Position numbers and translations under genes: made by a program
Shown: positions 33,202 through 42,512 of the stretch, piece after piece
Numbering within the stretch: position 1 is the first letter of the stretch
How the letters are laid out: the number at the start of each line of letters is the position of its first letter
Assembly (NCBI RefSeq): GCF_003935425.1
Contig: NZ_RHQN01000002.1
Location: 558,001 to 622,000 of the forward strand
Source of the DNA: Pseudomonas sp. v388
GTDB taxonomy: Bacteria; Pseudomonadota; Gammaproteobacteria; Pseudomonadales; Pseudomonadaceae
DNA length: 64,000 bases
Direction of reading: 5' to 3'
The notes under the pieces: generated by a model
The model's database searches: none
What the model was told of the DNA's origin: nothing
Seen by the model: the letters and a program-made list of their open reading frames with translations, nothing else

Positions 33202-34734
33202 TCACGCTTTGCGATGACTAAAGATGCCCAGTGCCCGCTCAATACATTGCGCGGTTTTTCCGAATGCCTGCACGGAAATTTCTGATAATGCGCCACCGCC
33301 CTGGTCGCCCACCACCAACATCAGCACCTTGCCGTTGCTGCTTAGCGAGCGGATCAGGGAGTGGTGCCCGCTGAACAGATCCTTCAGCGGCGCCGGCAAC
33401 AACGCGGAAAACTGCGCGTGATTGGCGGGCGTCAGGCGCAACTGGGTCGGCTGCGCCAGCAGGCGTTGCAACACCGTGCTCTCCTTGATGAACAGCTGCA
33501 ACCCGGCGGCTTCGCTGGGCAAACCGGCAAGCTGGTGAACACGCATCAGGGTTGCGGTTTTGTCCGTCATCAACAGCATGACTCGCTGCATACCGCAGGC
33601 GACCAGGGCGTCGCGGGCGGTGGTGGTCAGGTGTATGGCGTTGATGAAAGGCGTGGGTTCGCTGAGCAACTCGGCGCACAGCTTGCGCCAGTGGGCCAGC
33701 TCGTCGGCGCTCGGTGGCGGAGTCGGTTCGCTGTCTCGGCGCACGCGGCGTGCATCCCAGGGCCAGAGCAAAGCCTCGGCCGGGTGCCAGAGGTCCGGCT
33801 CGGCGTGGGCGCGTCCACTGCTCGCCGCGTTCTGGTGGGCCTGCTGCTGCACTTCGTCCAGGGATTGTTGCAGATAGAGGCTGGTCAGTCGCTCCCAGCG
33901 CAGGCAGTGCGGGCTGTTCCACGCCTGCTGGGCCGCCAGTGCCAGGCCGTTGCCCAGCAATACGGTATTGGCCGGCTGGTTCAGCCAGCGCCGCAGATGC
34001 GGATCGGCGTCCATCAGTTGCTGCTGGTGCAAGGGGCTGGCTTCGCGGGAAATGCGCAGCGCCTTGACCAGATCACGACGTTCGCCCAGCAACAGTTTGT
34101 AGCCGCGAGTGACCCAGATCGGCAGCCGCCAATGCTCGGCCAGTTTCAGGCACAGCTCCAGCAAGTTGACCCCGAACAGCTGCTTTTCAACCGTTTGACT
34201 GGATTCCCCCTTATGAATCACCCGCAACTCCAGCTCTTCGAGCAACTTGGGGTGAGCCAGGGCCATCGGCCAGAGGGGTGAAAGAAACAGCAGGCTGCCC
34301 AGATGGATGTCCTGCCACAGCCGGGCCAGTCGGGCGGCGAACAAACCATTGGCCTGCTGCGTGGCGTGCTGGCTGATCAACACCAGTTGCCGAAAGGCCG
34401 CCGGAATGTCTTCAGGCGCCTTGGCCGGCAGTCGGCCGAGCAAGACTTCGGTGCGCGCCAGGCCCAGGCGATTGATCGCGATTTCCAGGCTTTCGGCCGG
34501 CTCGGTAATGCCATGGGAGTGATGGTTGGCCTCACGCAGCACGCTGAGCACCAGCGCCGGGCTGTCCTGCATCATGTCGGCAATCTCGCGCAGCGAGCGG
34601 CGACTGTCGGTCAGCGCGGCGCGGACACGATTGTGGCTTGCCACCGGTACCGGCAAGGCAATGCCATCGAGCTGCCGGACCCAGGCGTCGAGCGTTGTCG
34701 GGACGGGGTGATGTGCTGGATGTGCTGTCGGCAT
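33202..34734 (-). CDS. HDOD domain protein (PA4955-like)
   Basis: A 510-residue protein with an N-terminal HDOD domain in roughly residues 10-220 (LPVPVASHNRVRAAL start, then SPALVLSVLREAN and INRLGLARTEVLL). The domain is a non-enzymatic relative of HD phosphohydrolases common in signalling proteins. The C-terminal 200 residues resemble a GAF-like sensor region. It is divergent from motAB, which may hint at a link with motility or attachment, but no function is known. The internal ATG opening MPTAHPAHHP is preferred to an upstream one. Confidence 0.75.
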   Translation of the reverse strand: MPTAHPAHHPVPTTLDAWVRQLDGIALPVPVASHNRVRAALTDSRRSLREIADMMQDSPALVLSVLREANHHSHGITEPAESLEIAINRLGLARTEVLLGRLPAKAPEDIPAAFRQLVLISQHATQQANGLFAARLARLWQDIHLGSLLFLSPLWPMALAHPKLLEELELRVIHKGESSQTVEKQLFGVNLLELCLKLAEHWRLPIWVTRGYKLLLGERRDLVKALRISREASPLHQQQLMDADPHLRRWLNQPANTVLLGNGLALAAQQAWNSPHCLRWERLTSLYLQQSLDEVQQQAHQNAASSGRAHAEPDLWHPAEALLWPWDARRVRRDSEPTPPPSADELAHWRKLCAELLSEPTPFINAIHLTTTARDALVACGMQRVMLLMTDKTATLMRVHQLAGLPSEAAGLQLFIKESTVLQRLLAQPTQLRLTPANHAQFSALLPAPLKDLFSGHHSLIRSLSSNGKVLMLVVGDQGGGALSEISVQAFGKTAQCIERALGIFSHRKA

Positions 34735-34849
34735 TCGAGGGCCTTTGGGCTGGTTTTTTTCGCGCAACGTAGACCGCGAGTATCCGGGGCTGTACGCCCG
34801 TTTCCAACCCCTCGTTCGAGGGGGAATCCGGTTTTTCGCATTAACTGAC

Positions 34850-34876
34850 TATAGTCTCGCCCGATTGGGCCGATAA
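34850..34876 (+). promoter_or_regulatory. Sigma-28 (FliA) promoter of motAB
   Basis: TATAGTCT, eleven bases, GCCGATAA. The -10 element is a perfect match to the FliA consensus (GCCGATAA), the -35 element matches TAAAGTTT at six of eight bases, and the spacing is exact. It lies 67 bases before the motA start, placing the stator genes in the late flagellar class. Confidence 0.85.
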
Positions 34877-34943
34877 GGGGGCTAAGAGTTTCAAGAACTT
34901 CCGCACATGTCCCTGAACCCGACTCAGCAAAGTATTTTTTCCT

Positions 34944-35795
34944 ATGGCTAAGATTATCGGCATCATCGTCGTATTCGCGAGCGTGCTCGCCGGCTACGTC
35001 CTCTCCCACGGCAAAGTCATGGCGCTGTGGCAGCCCTATGAAGTCTTGATCATTGGTGGTGCGGCCCTGGGTGCGTTCCTTCAGGCCAACCCTGGCCACA
35101 TGACCATGCATGTGTTCAAGAAGTCGCTGAAGATGTTCGGGACGCGCTTCACCCACGCCTATTATCTGGAAGTGCTGGGCCTGGTTTACGAGATCCTCAA
35201 CAAGAGCCGCCGCGAAGGCATGATGGCGATTGAAGGAGATATCGAAGAACCGGCTTCCAGCCCCATCTTCGCCAAATACCCTGGCGTGCTCAAGGATGAA
35301 CGCATGACTGCGTACATCTGCGATTACCTGCGCATCATGTCCTCCGGCAACATGGCTCCCCACGAGCTTGAAGGCCTGTTCGACATGGAATTGCTGAGCA
35401 TGAAGGAAGAACTCGAACACCCGTCCCACGCCATCACCGGTATCGCCGACGGCATGCCCGGTTTCGGTATCGTTGCGGCGGTACTGGGTATCGTGGTGAC
35501 CATGGCTTCCCTGGGTTCGGGTGACAAGGCGGCCATCGGTGCGCACGTCGGTGCGGCCCTGGTAGGTACCTTCTTCGGTATTCTCGCGGCCTACGGTTTC
35601 TTCGGCCCTCTGGCGACTTCCCTGGCCCACGATGCCAAGGAAGAAATGAACGTCTACGAATGCATCAAGGCGTCGCTGGTGGCATCGGCTTCCGGCATGC
35701 CGCCTTCACTGGCCGTCGAGTTCGGTCGTAAAGTGTTGTATCCCTTGCATCGCCCCAGCTTCAGCGAGCTGGAACAAGCGGTTCGCGGACGCTAA
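34944..35795 (+). CDS. motA: Flagellar motor stator protein MotA
   Basis: A 283-residue inner-membrane protein, four membrane helices with a large cytoplasmic loop after the second. It forms the proton-driven stator with MotB. The start MAKIIGIIVVFASVLAGYVLSHG, the GGAALGAF stretch near residue 37 and the helices EHPSHAITGIADGMPGFGIVAAVLGIV and GTFFGILAAYGFFGPLA around residues 160-230 are typical. motB follows after three bases. Confidence 0.96.
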   Translation: MAKIIGIIVVFASVLAGYVLSHGKVMALWQPYEVLIIGGAALGAFLQANPGHMTMHVFKKSLKMFGTRFTHAYYLEVLGLVYEILNKSRREGMMAIEGDIEEPASSPIFAKYPGVLKDERMTAYICDYLRIMSSGNMAPHELEGLFDMELLSMKEELEHPSHAITGIADGMPGFGIVAAVLGIVVTMASLGSGDKAAIGAHVGAALVGTFFGILAAYGFFGPLATSLAHDAKEEMNVYECIKASLVASASGMPPSLAVEFGRKVLYPLHRPSFSELEQAVRGR

Positions 35796-35798
35796 GTC

Positions 35799-36815
35799 AT
35801 GGAAAATAATCAGCCCATAATCATCAAGCGCGTCAAGCGCTTCGGTGGTGGACATCACGGCGGCGCCTGGAAAATCGCCTTCGCCGACTTCGCGACGGCG
35901 ATGATGGCGTTCTTCCTGGTGTTGTGGCTGATGTCTGCCGCCACGCCTGAACAATTGATCGCGGTGGCCGGTTACTTCAAGGACCCGGTCGGCTTCTCCG
36001 ACAGCGGCTCGCCCTACGTAATCGACCTCGGTGGTTCGCCGGAGATGTCGCCGAACCAGACGCTCAACCCTGAGGTCAAGACCACGCCTTCGCCGGATAC
36101 CGTACCGATCGAGTCCGAGACGTCCGAATCCAAGGCCGAGCAGGTCGAGCAGGAACGCCTCGAAATGTTGCTGCAGGAACTGCAGAACAAGGTCGAGGAA
36201 AACCCGCAACTTCAGAAGTTCAAGGACCAGATACTGTTCGAGATCACTCAGGACGGCTTGCGCATCCAGATCATGGATGCCGACAACCGCCCGATGTTCG
36301 ACGTCGGCAGTGCACGCCTCAAGCCGTACTTCGAGGACATCCTGCTGGCCATGGCCGACACCATCAAGAGTGTGCCAAACAAGATCAGCGTCAGCGGTCA
36401 CACCGATGCCACGCCGTTCGTAGGCAATGGCGGTTTCGGTAACTGGGAACTGTCGTCGAGCCGCGCCAACGCTGCGCGCCGCGCATTGATTGCCGGTGGC
36501 TATCCGGACCCACAGGTCGCCAGGGTTGTGGGCTATGCGTCCTCGGCGCTGTATGACCGGGAAAACCCGTTCAATCCGGTGAATCGCCGTATCGACATCG
36601 TGGTGTTGACCAAAAAGGCCTTGCAGCGCATCGAAGGCGATCAGAACACCGCGCCGACTCCGCCGCCGGCAGCACCGGCACCGGCACCGGCACCGGGAGC
36701 CTCAACCGCCCCCGCGCCGGTCGACCCACAGGCCTACGCCCAGCCGCACGAGATTCGGCAGAAGCTGAATCTCTTCGACCAGGGCACGCTGAAGGTCGCA
36801 CCGGCGCAGAATTAG
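35799..36815 (+). CDS. motB: Flagellar motor stator protein MotB
   Basis: A 338-residue protein with one membrane helix near residues 28-48. It begins FADFATAMMAFFLVLWLMSA, in which Asp30 is the proton-binding residue. A plug/linker region follows, then an OmpA-like peptidoglycan-binding domain from about residue 150, with SGHTDATPF near 199 and NRRIDIVVL near 260. The tail after residue 280 is a run of Ala-Pro repeats ending in a short conserved-looking segment. It forms an operon with motA. Confidence 0.96.
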   Translation: MENNQPIIIKRVKRFGGGHHGGAWKIAFADFATAMMAFFLVLWLMSAATPEQLIAVAGYFKDPVGFSDSGSPYVIDLGGSPEMSPNQTLNPEVKTTPSPDTVPIESETSESKAEQVEQERLEMLLQELQNKVEENPQLQKFKDQILFEITQDGLRIQIMDADNRPMFDVGSARLKPYFEDILLAMADTIKSVPNKISVSGHTDATPFVGNGGFGNWELSSSRANAARRALIAGGYPDPQVARVVGYASSALYDRENPFNPVNRRIDIVVLTKKALQRIEGDQNTAPTPPPAAPAPAPAPGASTAPAPVDPQAYAQPHEIRQKLNLFDQGTLKVAPAQN

Positions 36816-36833
36816 GCCTGCAGCAGAAACGAG

Positions 36834-36859
36834 AACGCCGCGATCATCGCGGCGTTTTT
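36834..36859. terminator. Intrinsic terminator between motB and rsgA
   Basis: aacgccgcgatcatcgcggcgtt forms a strong stem with a four-base loop, followed by a T-run on the plus strand. It serves motAB and may also slow the convergent rsgA transcript. Confidence 0.88.
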
Positions 36860-36877
36860 GTATGCGCAACCTTCAAC

Positions 36878-37909
36878 TCAATAACTGTCTTCCGGCAGGC
36901 TGGCGATGATCGAGCGGTAGCTGTTCATGCGCTGCTGTTGCACGCGGCCGTCTTCCAGTGCCTTGAGCAGGGCGCAGCCCGGTTCGCGGTCGTGCTTGCA
37001 GTCTCGGAAACGGCAGGTGCCGATCAGGTCGTTGAACTCGATGAAGCCCGCTTCCACATCGGCACGGCTGACGTGGCCCAGGCCGAATTCACGAATACCC
37101 GGTGAGTCGATCAGATCGCCGCCACGCGGGAAGTGAAACAGGCGCGCGGTGGTCGTGGTGTGTGTGCCCTGACCGGACAGTTCCGACAGCGGGCCGACGC
37201 GAGTACCGACTTCCGGCAACAGGCTGTTGACCAGCGACGACTTGCCCACCCCCGACTGACCCACGAACACACTGATATGCCCGTCGAGCCTGGCTTGCAG
37301 TTGCTGCATGCCGTCGCCCTGATGCGCCGAGACTTCCATCACCGGATAACCCAGCGTGCGGTACACCGCCAGCAAGGCGTTGAGCGCCGGCGCATTCTGC
37401 TCGTCGATCAGGTCGGCCTTGTTGAGCAGCAGCAACGGATGAATCCCGGCGTGCTCGGCCGCGACCAGATAACGGTCGATCAGGTTGGCGTGCGGTTCGG
37501 GCATCGGTGCGAAGACGATCACGATCATGTCGACGTTGGCCGCCACCGGCTTGAGCTGGCCTCGGGTGTCCGGGCGGCACAGCTCGGTGGCGCGGGGCAG
37601 TTGCGCGACGATCACGCCGATACCCTGATTGCCCGCACGCCAGACAACACGGTCGCCAGTGACCAGCGCCGGCAGGTTGGCGCGCAAATGGCAGCGGAAC
37701 ACCTGGCCGGCGAGTTCGCCTTCCTGGGCTTCGACCTCGACCTGGACGCCGAAGTGAGCAATCACCAGGCCAGTCTGCTCCGGGCCGAGGTCGCCGCCTT
37801 CCAGCGTTTCCAGAGCGACCGACTCACGTTTGGCGGCGCGTGCGGCGCGTTCGCCCTGAATCTTTTCGATGCGCCAGTTCTGACGACGATTGAGTTGGCG
37901 TTTGGCCAT
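36878..37909 (-). CDS. rsgA: Ribosome small-subunit GTPase RsgA
   Basis: A 343-residue circularly permuted GTPase that helps mature 30S subunits. After a basic OB-fold N-terminus the G motifs appear in the order G4 (LLNKADL near residue 160), G1 (GQSGVGKSS near 215) and G3 (DSPG near 267). A C-terminal zinc cluster follows, [14 protein letters not shown] near 294-307. The N-terminal [18 protein letters not shown] is typical. It is divergent from orn, an arrangement kept across gamma-proteobacteria. Confidence 0.96.
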   Translation of the reverse strand: MAKRQLNRRQNWRIEKIQGERAARAAKRESVALETLEGGDLGPEQTGLVIAHFGVQVEVEAQEGELAGQVFRCHLRANLPALVTGDRVVWRAGNQGIGVIVAQLPRATELCRPDTRGQLKPVAANVDMIVIVFAPMPEPHANLIDRYLVAAEHAGIHPLLLLNKADLIDEQNAPALNALLAVYRTLGYPVMEVSAHQGDGMQQLQARLDGHISVFVGQSGVGKSSLVNSLLPEVGTRVGPLSELSGQGTHTTTTARLFHFPRGGDLIDSPGIREFGLGHVSRADVEAGFIEFNDLIGTCRFRDCKHDREPGCALLKALEDGRVQQQRMNSYRSIIASLPEDSY

Positions 37910-38018
37910 GGGTGTTCCGACTAGATGAAACCGGTGAATTGAGCAGTACGTTGAATCGGGCAGGAGTCTAGCACGGCGAGGTGAGCTAAACTGCGCGCCT
38001 ACGCTGAGGAGTCGTCAC

Positions 38019-38552
38019 ATGCAGAACAAGCAAAACCTGATCTGGATCGATCTGGAAATGACCGGGCTGGACCCGGACACCGATGTCATCATCGAGATGG
38101 CCACGATCATCACCGACAGCGAACTCAACACCCTGGCCGAAGGCCCGGTGATCGCGGTGCACCAGAGCGACGAGATCCTCGCCGGAATGGACGAATGGAA
38201 CACGCGTCAGCACGGCGGTTCGGGGCTGACCCAGCGCGTGCGTGAGAGCACCATCAGCATGGCTGAAGCCGAGGCGCAGACCCTGGCGTTCATCCAGCAA
38301 TGGGTGCCGGAGCGCAGTTCGCCGATCTGCGGCAACAGCATCTGCCAGGACCGCCGCTTCCTGTATCGGCACATGCCGACCCTGGAAAACTATTTCCACT
38401 ACCGCAATCTGGACGTCTCGACGCTCAAGGAACTGGCTGCACGCTGGTCGCCTGAGCTGAAGTTCAAGAAGGGCAGCACCCACCTGGCGCTGGACGACAT
38501 CCGCGAGTCGATCGCCGAGCTGCGTTACTATCGCGAGCACTTCATCAAGTGA
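38019..38552 (+). CDS. orn: Oligoribonuclease Orn
   Basis: A 177-residue DEDDh exonuclease that clears 2-mers of RNA, including pGpG from c-di-GMP breakdown. Catalytic residues are visible: Asp11 and Glu13 in IWIDLEMTG, the Asp in [10 protein letters not shown] near residue 108, and [10 protein letters not shown] near 158-167 holding the His and last Asp. Upstream, gctaaactg may be a -10 element. Together with the PilZ protein this puts two c-di-GMP-related genes in the window. Confidence 0.96.
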   Translation: MQNKQNLIWIDLEMTGLDPDTDVIIEMATIITDSELNTLAEGPVIAVHQSDEILAGMDEWNTRQHGGSGLTQRVRESTISMAEAEAQTLAFIQQWVPERSSPICGNSICQDRRFLYRHMPTLENYFHYRNLDVSTLKELAARWSPELKFKKGSTHLALDDIRESIAELRYYREHFIK

Positions 38553-38648
38553 GACCGCCTGCCGGGTGCAGCGAATAAACTTCGTTGCACTCTTTCGGTG
38601 CGCCGAGCCGCTGGGTAGACTCCGTGCCTTCGTCGCAGGGATGCCGCC

Positions 38649-39260
38649 ATGTTGTTGATGCTTTATCTGATCGCCATTACCGCTGAAGCCATGACCGGCG
38701 CGCTGTCGGCTGGGCGACGCGGAATGGACTGGTTCGGCGTGGTGCTCATCGCCTGCGTGACGGCACTTGGCGGCGGTTCCGTGCGCGACGTATTACTCGG
38801 GCATTATCCGCTGACTTGGGTCAAACACCCGGAATATCTGGTGCTGACCAGCGTTGCGGCGCTGGTGACCATCTTCATTGCGCCGCTGATGCGGCATCTG
38901 CGCTCGCTGTTTCTGGTGCTCGATGCACTGGGGCTGGTGGCGTTCACACTGATCGGCTGCATGACGGCGCTGGAAGCAGGGCACGGTCTGCTGATCGCTT
39001 CGGTGTGCGGGGTAATTACCGGCGTATTCGGCGGCATCCTGCGCGACATCTTCTGCAACGACATTCCCCTGATCTTCCGCCGCGAACTGTACGCCAGCGT
39101 GTCGTTCCTGGCTGCATGGTGCTTCCTGCTGTGCCGCGAGCTGGACCTGCCCTCGGAACAGGCCATCCTCATCACCCTGTTCGGCGGCCTGCTGCTGCGC
39201 CTGCTGGCGATCCGCTTCAAATGGGAAATGCCGAAGTTCGTCTATAAGGATGAGCATTAG
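38649..39260 (+). CDS. TRIC-type cation channel family protein (YicG/UPF0126)
   Basis: A 203-residue inner-membrane protein with seven predicted helices in two similar halves, each with a glycine-rich GGGSVRDVLLG / GGILRDIF motif (near residues 38 and 120). These repeats are the signature of UPF0126, the bacterial TRIC homologues. Structural work on other members shows trimeric cation channels; the physiological role in Pseudomonas is unknown. A REP doublet follows. Confidence 0.88.
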   Translation: MLLMLYLIAITAEAMTGALSAGRRGMDWFGVVLIACVTALGGGSVRDVLLGHYPLTWVKHPEYLVLTSVAALVTIFIAPLMRHLRSLFLVLDALGLVAFTLIGCMTALEAGHGLLIASVCGVITGVFGGILRDIFCNDIPLIFRRELYASVSFLAAWCFLLCRELDLPSEQAILITLFGGLLLRLLAIRFKWEMPKFVYKDEH

Positions 39261-39280
39261 TCTTGGTAATAGACTCCACC

Positions 39281-39380
39281 TGTAGGAGCCAGCTTGCTGG
39301 CGAAGCGGCATTTACAATCGCAGCATGTATCTCGCCTGAAAAGCCGCCTTCGCCAGCAAGACGGATCGCCGCCCGCTCCC
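39281..39380. repeat. REP doublet between convergent genes
   Basis: tgtaggagccagcttgctgg with cgaag, a spacer of about 45 bases, then ccttcgccagcaag and a diverged end gcccgctccc. It separates the TRIC-family gene and queG. Confidence 0.75.
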
Positions 39381-39394
39381 TCCCAAGGGTCCGA

Positions 39395-40492
39395 TCAGAC
39401 GTCAGCGGCAGGTCCGCGGCCGTGCTGTTTCAACGCCCATTCCACGTGTTCGCGCACCAGCTCGGACGGGTAATCACGCCTGGCTTGCAGTGCTTCGAGC
39501 ACCGGAATGGTCGATGGCGCGTTGCCCAGCCCGACTGCCAGATTACGCAGCCAGCGCTCGTAGCCGGCGCGGCGCAACGGTGAGCCTTCGGTGCTGCTGA
39601 GGAATTTGTCCTCATCCCACATGAACAACTCGGCCAGCCCGGCATTGTCCAGGTTGTGGCGCGGCTGGAAGTCGCTTTGCTCGGTGGGTCGGGCGAAGCG
39701 GTTCCATGGGCAGACGATCTGGCAGTCGTCGCAGCCGAACACCCGATTGCCGATCAGCGGGCGCAGCTCTTCGGGAATGGCGGTCTTGAGTTCAATGGTC
39801 AGGTAGGAAATGCAGCGTCGCGCATCCAGCACATAAGGCCCGACGAAAGCGTTGGTCGGGCAGATATCCAGGCAGGCCGAACAGCGTCCGCAATGCTCCG
39901 TGGCGTGGGGCGCGTCCACCGGCAGCGCAATGTCCACGAACAGCTCGCCCAGAAAGAAAAAGCTGCCCGCCTTGCGATTGAGCACCAGCGTGTTCTTGCC
40001 GATCCAGCCCAGTCCGGCCTGCTCGGCAATCGCCTTTTCGAGAACCGGCGCGCTGTCGACGAACGCCCGGTAGCCGAACGGGCCGATGGCCTGCTGGATA
40101 CGTTCGGCCAGTTGCTGCAAGCGCTTGCGCACCAGCTTGTGGTAATCGCGGCCCAACGCATAACGCGAGACGTAGGCTTTTTCCGGCTCGGCCAGGCGCT
40201 GGTTCATTTCAGTGTCGCCCGGCAAGTAGTCCATGCGCAGCGACACCACGCGCAACGTACCCGGCACCAGCTCGTCCGGATGGGAACGTTTGCTGCCATG
40301 GGCTGCCATATAGTCCATTTCGCCGTGATAACCGGCATCGAGCCAGCGTTGCAGATGCTGCTCATGCTCTGCCAGCTCCAGCCCGGCAATGCCAACCTGC
40401 TGAAAGCCCAGCTCACGGCCCCACACCTTGATGGATTGCGCAAGGGTGGCGAGGTCGTCGGAAGTGGGGAGTTCAGCAGTAATAGCGGACAT
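39395..40492 (-). CDS. queG: Epoxyqueuosine reductase QueG
   Basis: A 365-residue cobalamin- and iron-sulfur-dependent enzyme for the last step of queuosine formation in tRNA. Two 4Fe-4S sites are visible: CGRCSACLDICP near residues 199-210, and CDDCQIVCPWN near 254-264. A HEAT-like C-terminal region binds tRNA. The N-terminal half provides the cobalamin domain. The ATG with MSAITAEL is chosen; an in-frame start 19 codons earlier lies in the promoter region shared with the divergent nnr gene. Confidence 0.95.
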   Translation of the reverse strand: MSAITAELPTSDDLATLAQSIKVWGRELGFQQVGIAGLELAEHEQHLQRWLDAGYHGEMDYMAAHGSKRSHPDELVPGTLRVVSLRMDYLPGDTEMNQRLAEPEKAYVSRYALGRDYHKLVRKRLQQLAERIQQAIGPFGYRAFVDSAPVLEKAIAEQAGLGWIGKNTLVLNRKAGSFFFLGELFVDIALPVDAPHATEHCGRCSACLDICPTNAFVGPYVLDARRCISYLTIELKTAIPEELRPLIGNRVFGCDDCQIVCPWNRFARPTEQSDFQPRHNLDNAGLAELFMWDEDKFLSSTEGSPLRRAGYERWLRNLAVGLGNAPSTIPVLEALQARRDYPSELVREHVEWALKQHGRGPAADV

Positions 40493-40521
40493 GCGCAGAG
40501 AGAAACCGGAGCCAAGGTGCG

Positions 40522-40527
40522 TATAAT
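40522..40527 (+). promoter_or_regulatory. -10 box of the nnr-tsaE-ami operon
   Basis: A perfect TATAAT lies 28 bases before the nnr ATG in the 63-base gap with divergent queG. The -35 region is not recognisable. It is the best candidate promoter for the long rightward cluster that follows. Confidence 0.5.
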
Positions 40528-40555
40528 TCTGCCAGACATCGGAGCCCATGAACGC

Positions 40556-42052
40556 ATGTTCGACCGCAAACCTGATTTACCCGACGCGCTGTATAGCGCC
40601 GCACAAGTGCGCGACCTCGACGCCCGGCTGATTGCCGCAGGCACGCCGGGCCTGACGCTGATGCAGCGTGCCGCCCACGCCACCTGGCGCGCAGTCCGTC
40701 GCCGCTGGCCGCAAACCGCTGCGTTGACGGTGCTGGCCGGGCGCGGCAACAACGCCGGTGACGGGTATCTGGTGGCGGCATTGGCGCACAAGGCCGGCTG
40801 GCAAGTCCAGGTGCTGGCCGTCGGTGAGCCCGGCGCCTTGCAGGGCGATGCGGCCGCTGCGCACGCTGATGCGCTGGCAGCAGGCGTCGAGATCCAGACC
40901 TGGTCCAATCAGCCGTTGACCGGAGTGGTGCTCGATGCCTTGCTCGGCACAGGCTTGAACGGCGAAGTGCGTGAACCCTATCTGGCCGCCATCAAGGCGA
41001 TCAATGCCAGCGGTCTGGCGGTCGCAGCGGTGGATATTCCCTCGGGCCTGTGCGCGGACACCGGGCGGATCCTGGGCGAAGCCGTGCGCGCCGACCTGAC
41101 CATCACCTTCATCGGCCTCAAACTGGGGTTGATGACCGGCGATGCCGCAGACCTGATCGGCGAGCTGGTGTTCGACGATCTGCAGGCTGACCGCGAGATC
41201 GTTGCCCAGGCACCCGCCAGCGCGGTGCGCCTCGACACCTTCAATCTGCCGACGCTGAAACCTCGCCCGCCGACCGCGCACAAAGGCATGTACGGCCGAG
41301 TGCTGGTGATCGGCGGGGATCACGGCTTCGGCGGCGCGTCGATGCTCAGCGCCGAAAGCGCGCTGCGCAGCGGCGCGGGCATGGTCACGCTGGCGACTCG
41401 CGCCGAACACGTTCCGGCGGCACTGGTGCGCATGCCGGAAATCATGAGTGCGGGCATCCGTTCGGCCAATCAGCTGATGCCGCTGATCAAGGCCGCCAGC
41501 GTGCTGGTGGTCGGCCCGGGTCTTGGCCAGGAAAGTTGGGGGCGCAGCCTGCTGTCGGCGGCGGCCAATGCTGATCGCCCGCAAGTCTGGGATGCCGATG
41601 CGCTCAACCAGTTAGCCACCGGTCAGGTGAAACTGCCGCGCGGTAGCGTCATCACTCCGCATCCCGGCGAGGCCGCGCGCCTGCTGGGCATCGATACCCG
41701 GCAAGTACAGGCGAACCGTCCTGCCGCCGCTCACGCCCTGGCGCGCAAGTACAACGCGGTCTGCGTACTCAAGGGAACGGGCAGCCTGATCGCGGACCCG
41801 GACGGTCGCCTGGCGGTTGCCGGTCGCGGTCATCCCGCCATGGCCACCGCAGGGCTGGGCGATGTACTGGCCGGGTTGGTCGGCGCGCTCATGGCTCAAC
41901 ATCTGGCGGCCTTCGATGCCGCGTGCCTCGCGGTGTGGCTGCACGCCGGCGCAGGTCAGCAAGTCGCCGGGCAAGGACGTGGGTTGGCCGCCAGCGACGT
42001 CATCCCGGCCATTCGTCAGTTACTGGAGGAGCAACAACCGTGTCTGAAATAA
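40556..42052 (+). CDS. nnr: Bifunctional NAD(P)HX epimerase / ADP-dependent NAD(P)HX dehydratase
   Basis: A 498-residue repair enzyme for hydrated NADH and NADPH. Residues 1 to about 215 are the YjeF N-terminal epimerase domain (GRGNNAGDGYLVA near 62, DIPSGLCADTG near 160). Residues about 230-498 are the ribokinase-like dehydratase with KGMYGRVLVIGG near 243, GPGLG near 321 and the catalytic-loop region MATAGLGDVLAG near 429-440. The open frame runs 300 codons upstream, but that is antisense to queG; the ATG used lies behind a TATAAT box. Overlaps tsaE by 13 bases. Confidence 0.94.
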   Translation: MFDRKPDLPDALYSAAQVRDLDARLIAAGTPGLTLMQRAAHATWRAVRRRWPQTAALTVLAGRGNNAGDGYLVAALAHKAGWQVQVLAVGEPGALQGDAAAAHADALAAGVEIQTWSNQPLTGVVLDALLGTGLNGEVREPYLAAIKAINASGLAVAAVDIPSGLCADTGRILGEAVRADLTITFIGLKLGLMTGDAADLIGELVFDDLQADREIVAQAPASAVRLDTFNLPTLKPRPPTAHKGMYGRVLVIGGDHGFGGASMLSAESALRSGAGMVTLATRAEHVPAALVRMPEIMSAGIRSANQLMPLIKAASVLVVGPGLGQESWGRSLLSAAANADRPQVWDADALNQLATGQVKLPRGSVITPHPGEAARLLGIDTRQVQANRPAAAHALARKYNAVCVLKGTGSLIADPDGRLAVAGRGHPAMATAGLGDVLAGLVGALMAQHLAAFDAACLAVWLHAGAGQQVAGQGRGLAASDVIPAIRQLLEEQQPCLK

Positions 42053-42510
42053 CGCTCAATGTGCTGGGCGAAGAGGCCATGACCGACTTCGGTTCGCGCC
42101 TGTCCAAGGTGACCGAAGGAGCAGGTGTCATCTTTCTCGAAGGCGACCTGGGCGCGGGCAAGACGACCCTGTCCAGAGGCATCATCCGCGGCTTCGGCCA
42201 TGAAGGAGCGGTGAAAAGTCCGACCTTCACGCTGGTCGAACCCTACGAAATCGGAGCGGTGCGTGTCTTCCACTTCGATCTCTATCGGCTGGTGGACCCC
42301 GAGGAGCTGGAGTTCATGGGCGTGCGGGATTATTTCGACGACAATGCACTTTGTCTGATCGAGTGGCCCCAACGCGGTGCAGGCTTTTTGCCAAAGCCTG
42401 ACCTGACCATTACCATTAGGCCGCACGGGCAAGGTCGCTCGATAACACTGAGTCCACAAGGCTCGCGCGGCGAGAGCTGGTGCGCCATTTTGGCATTGGA
42501 ATTCAAATAG
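42040..42510 (+). CDS. tsaE: tRNA threonylcarbamoyladenosine biosynthesis ATPase TsaE
   Basis: A 156-residue P-loop protein needed with TsaB and TsaD for t6A formation in tRNA. Walker A GDLGAGKTT lies near residue 35, then SPTFTLVEPY near 61 and the DLYRL segment near 77, all typical. It starts with GTG behind ggagga inside the end of nnr, so translation is coupled. The nnr-tsaE-ami-mutL-miaA-hfq-hflX order is conserved in gamma-proteobacteria. Confidence 0.95.
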   Translation: MSEITLNVLGEEAMTDFGSRLSKVTEGAGVIFLEGDLGAGKTTLSRGIIRGFGHEGAVKSPTFTLVEPYEIGAVRVFHFDLYRLVDPEELEFMGVRDYFDDNALCLIEWPQRGAGFLPKPDLTITIRPHGQGRSITLSPQGSRGESWCAILALEFK

Positions 42511-42512
42511 AT

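Noticed and set aside
39656-40555. 300-codon extension of the nnr frame to the left
   Set aside because: It is antisense to queG, whose iron-sulfur motifs prove the real coding strand. The extension arises from high GC content.
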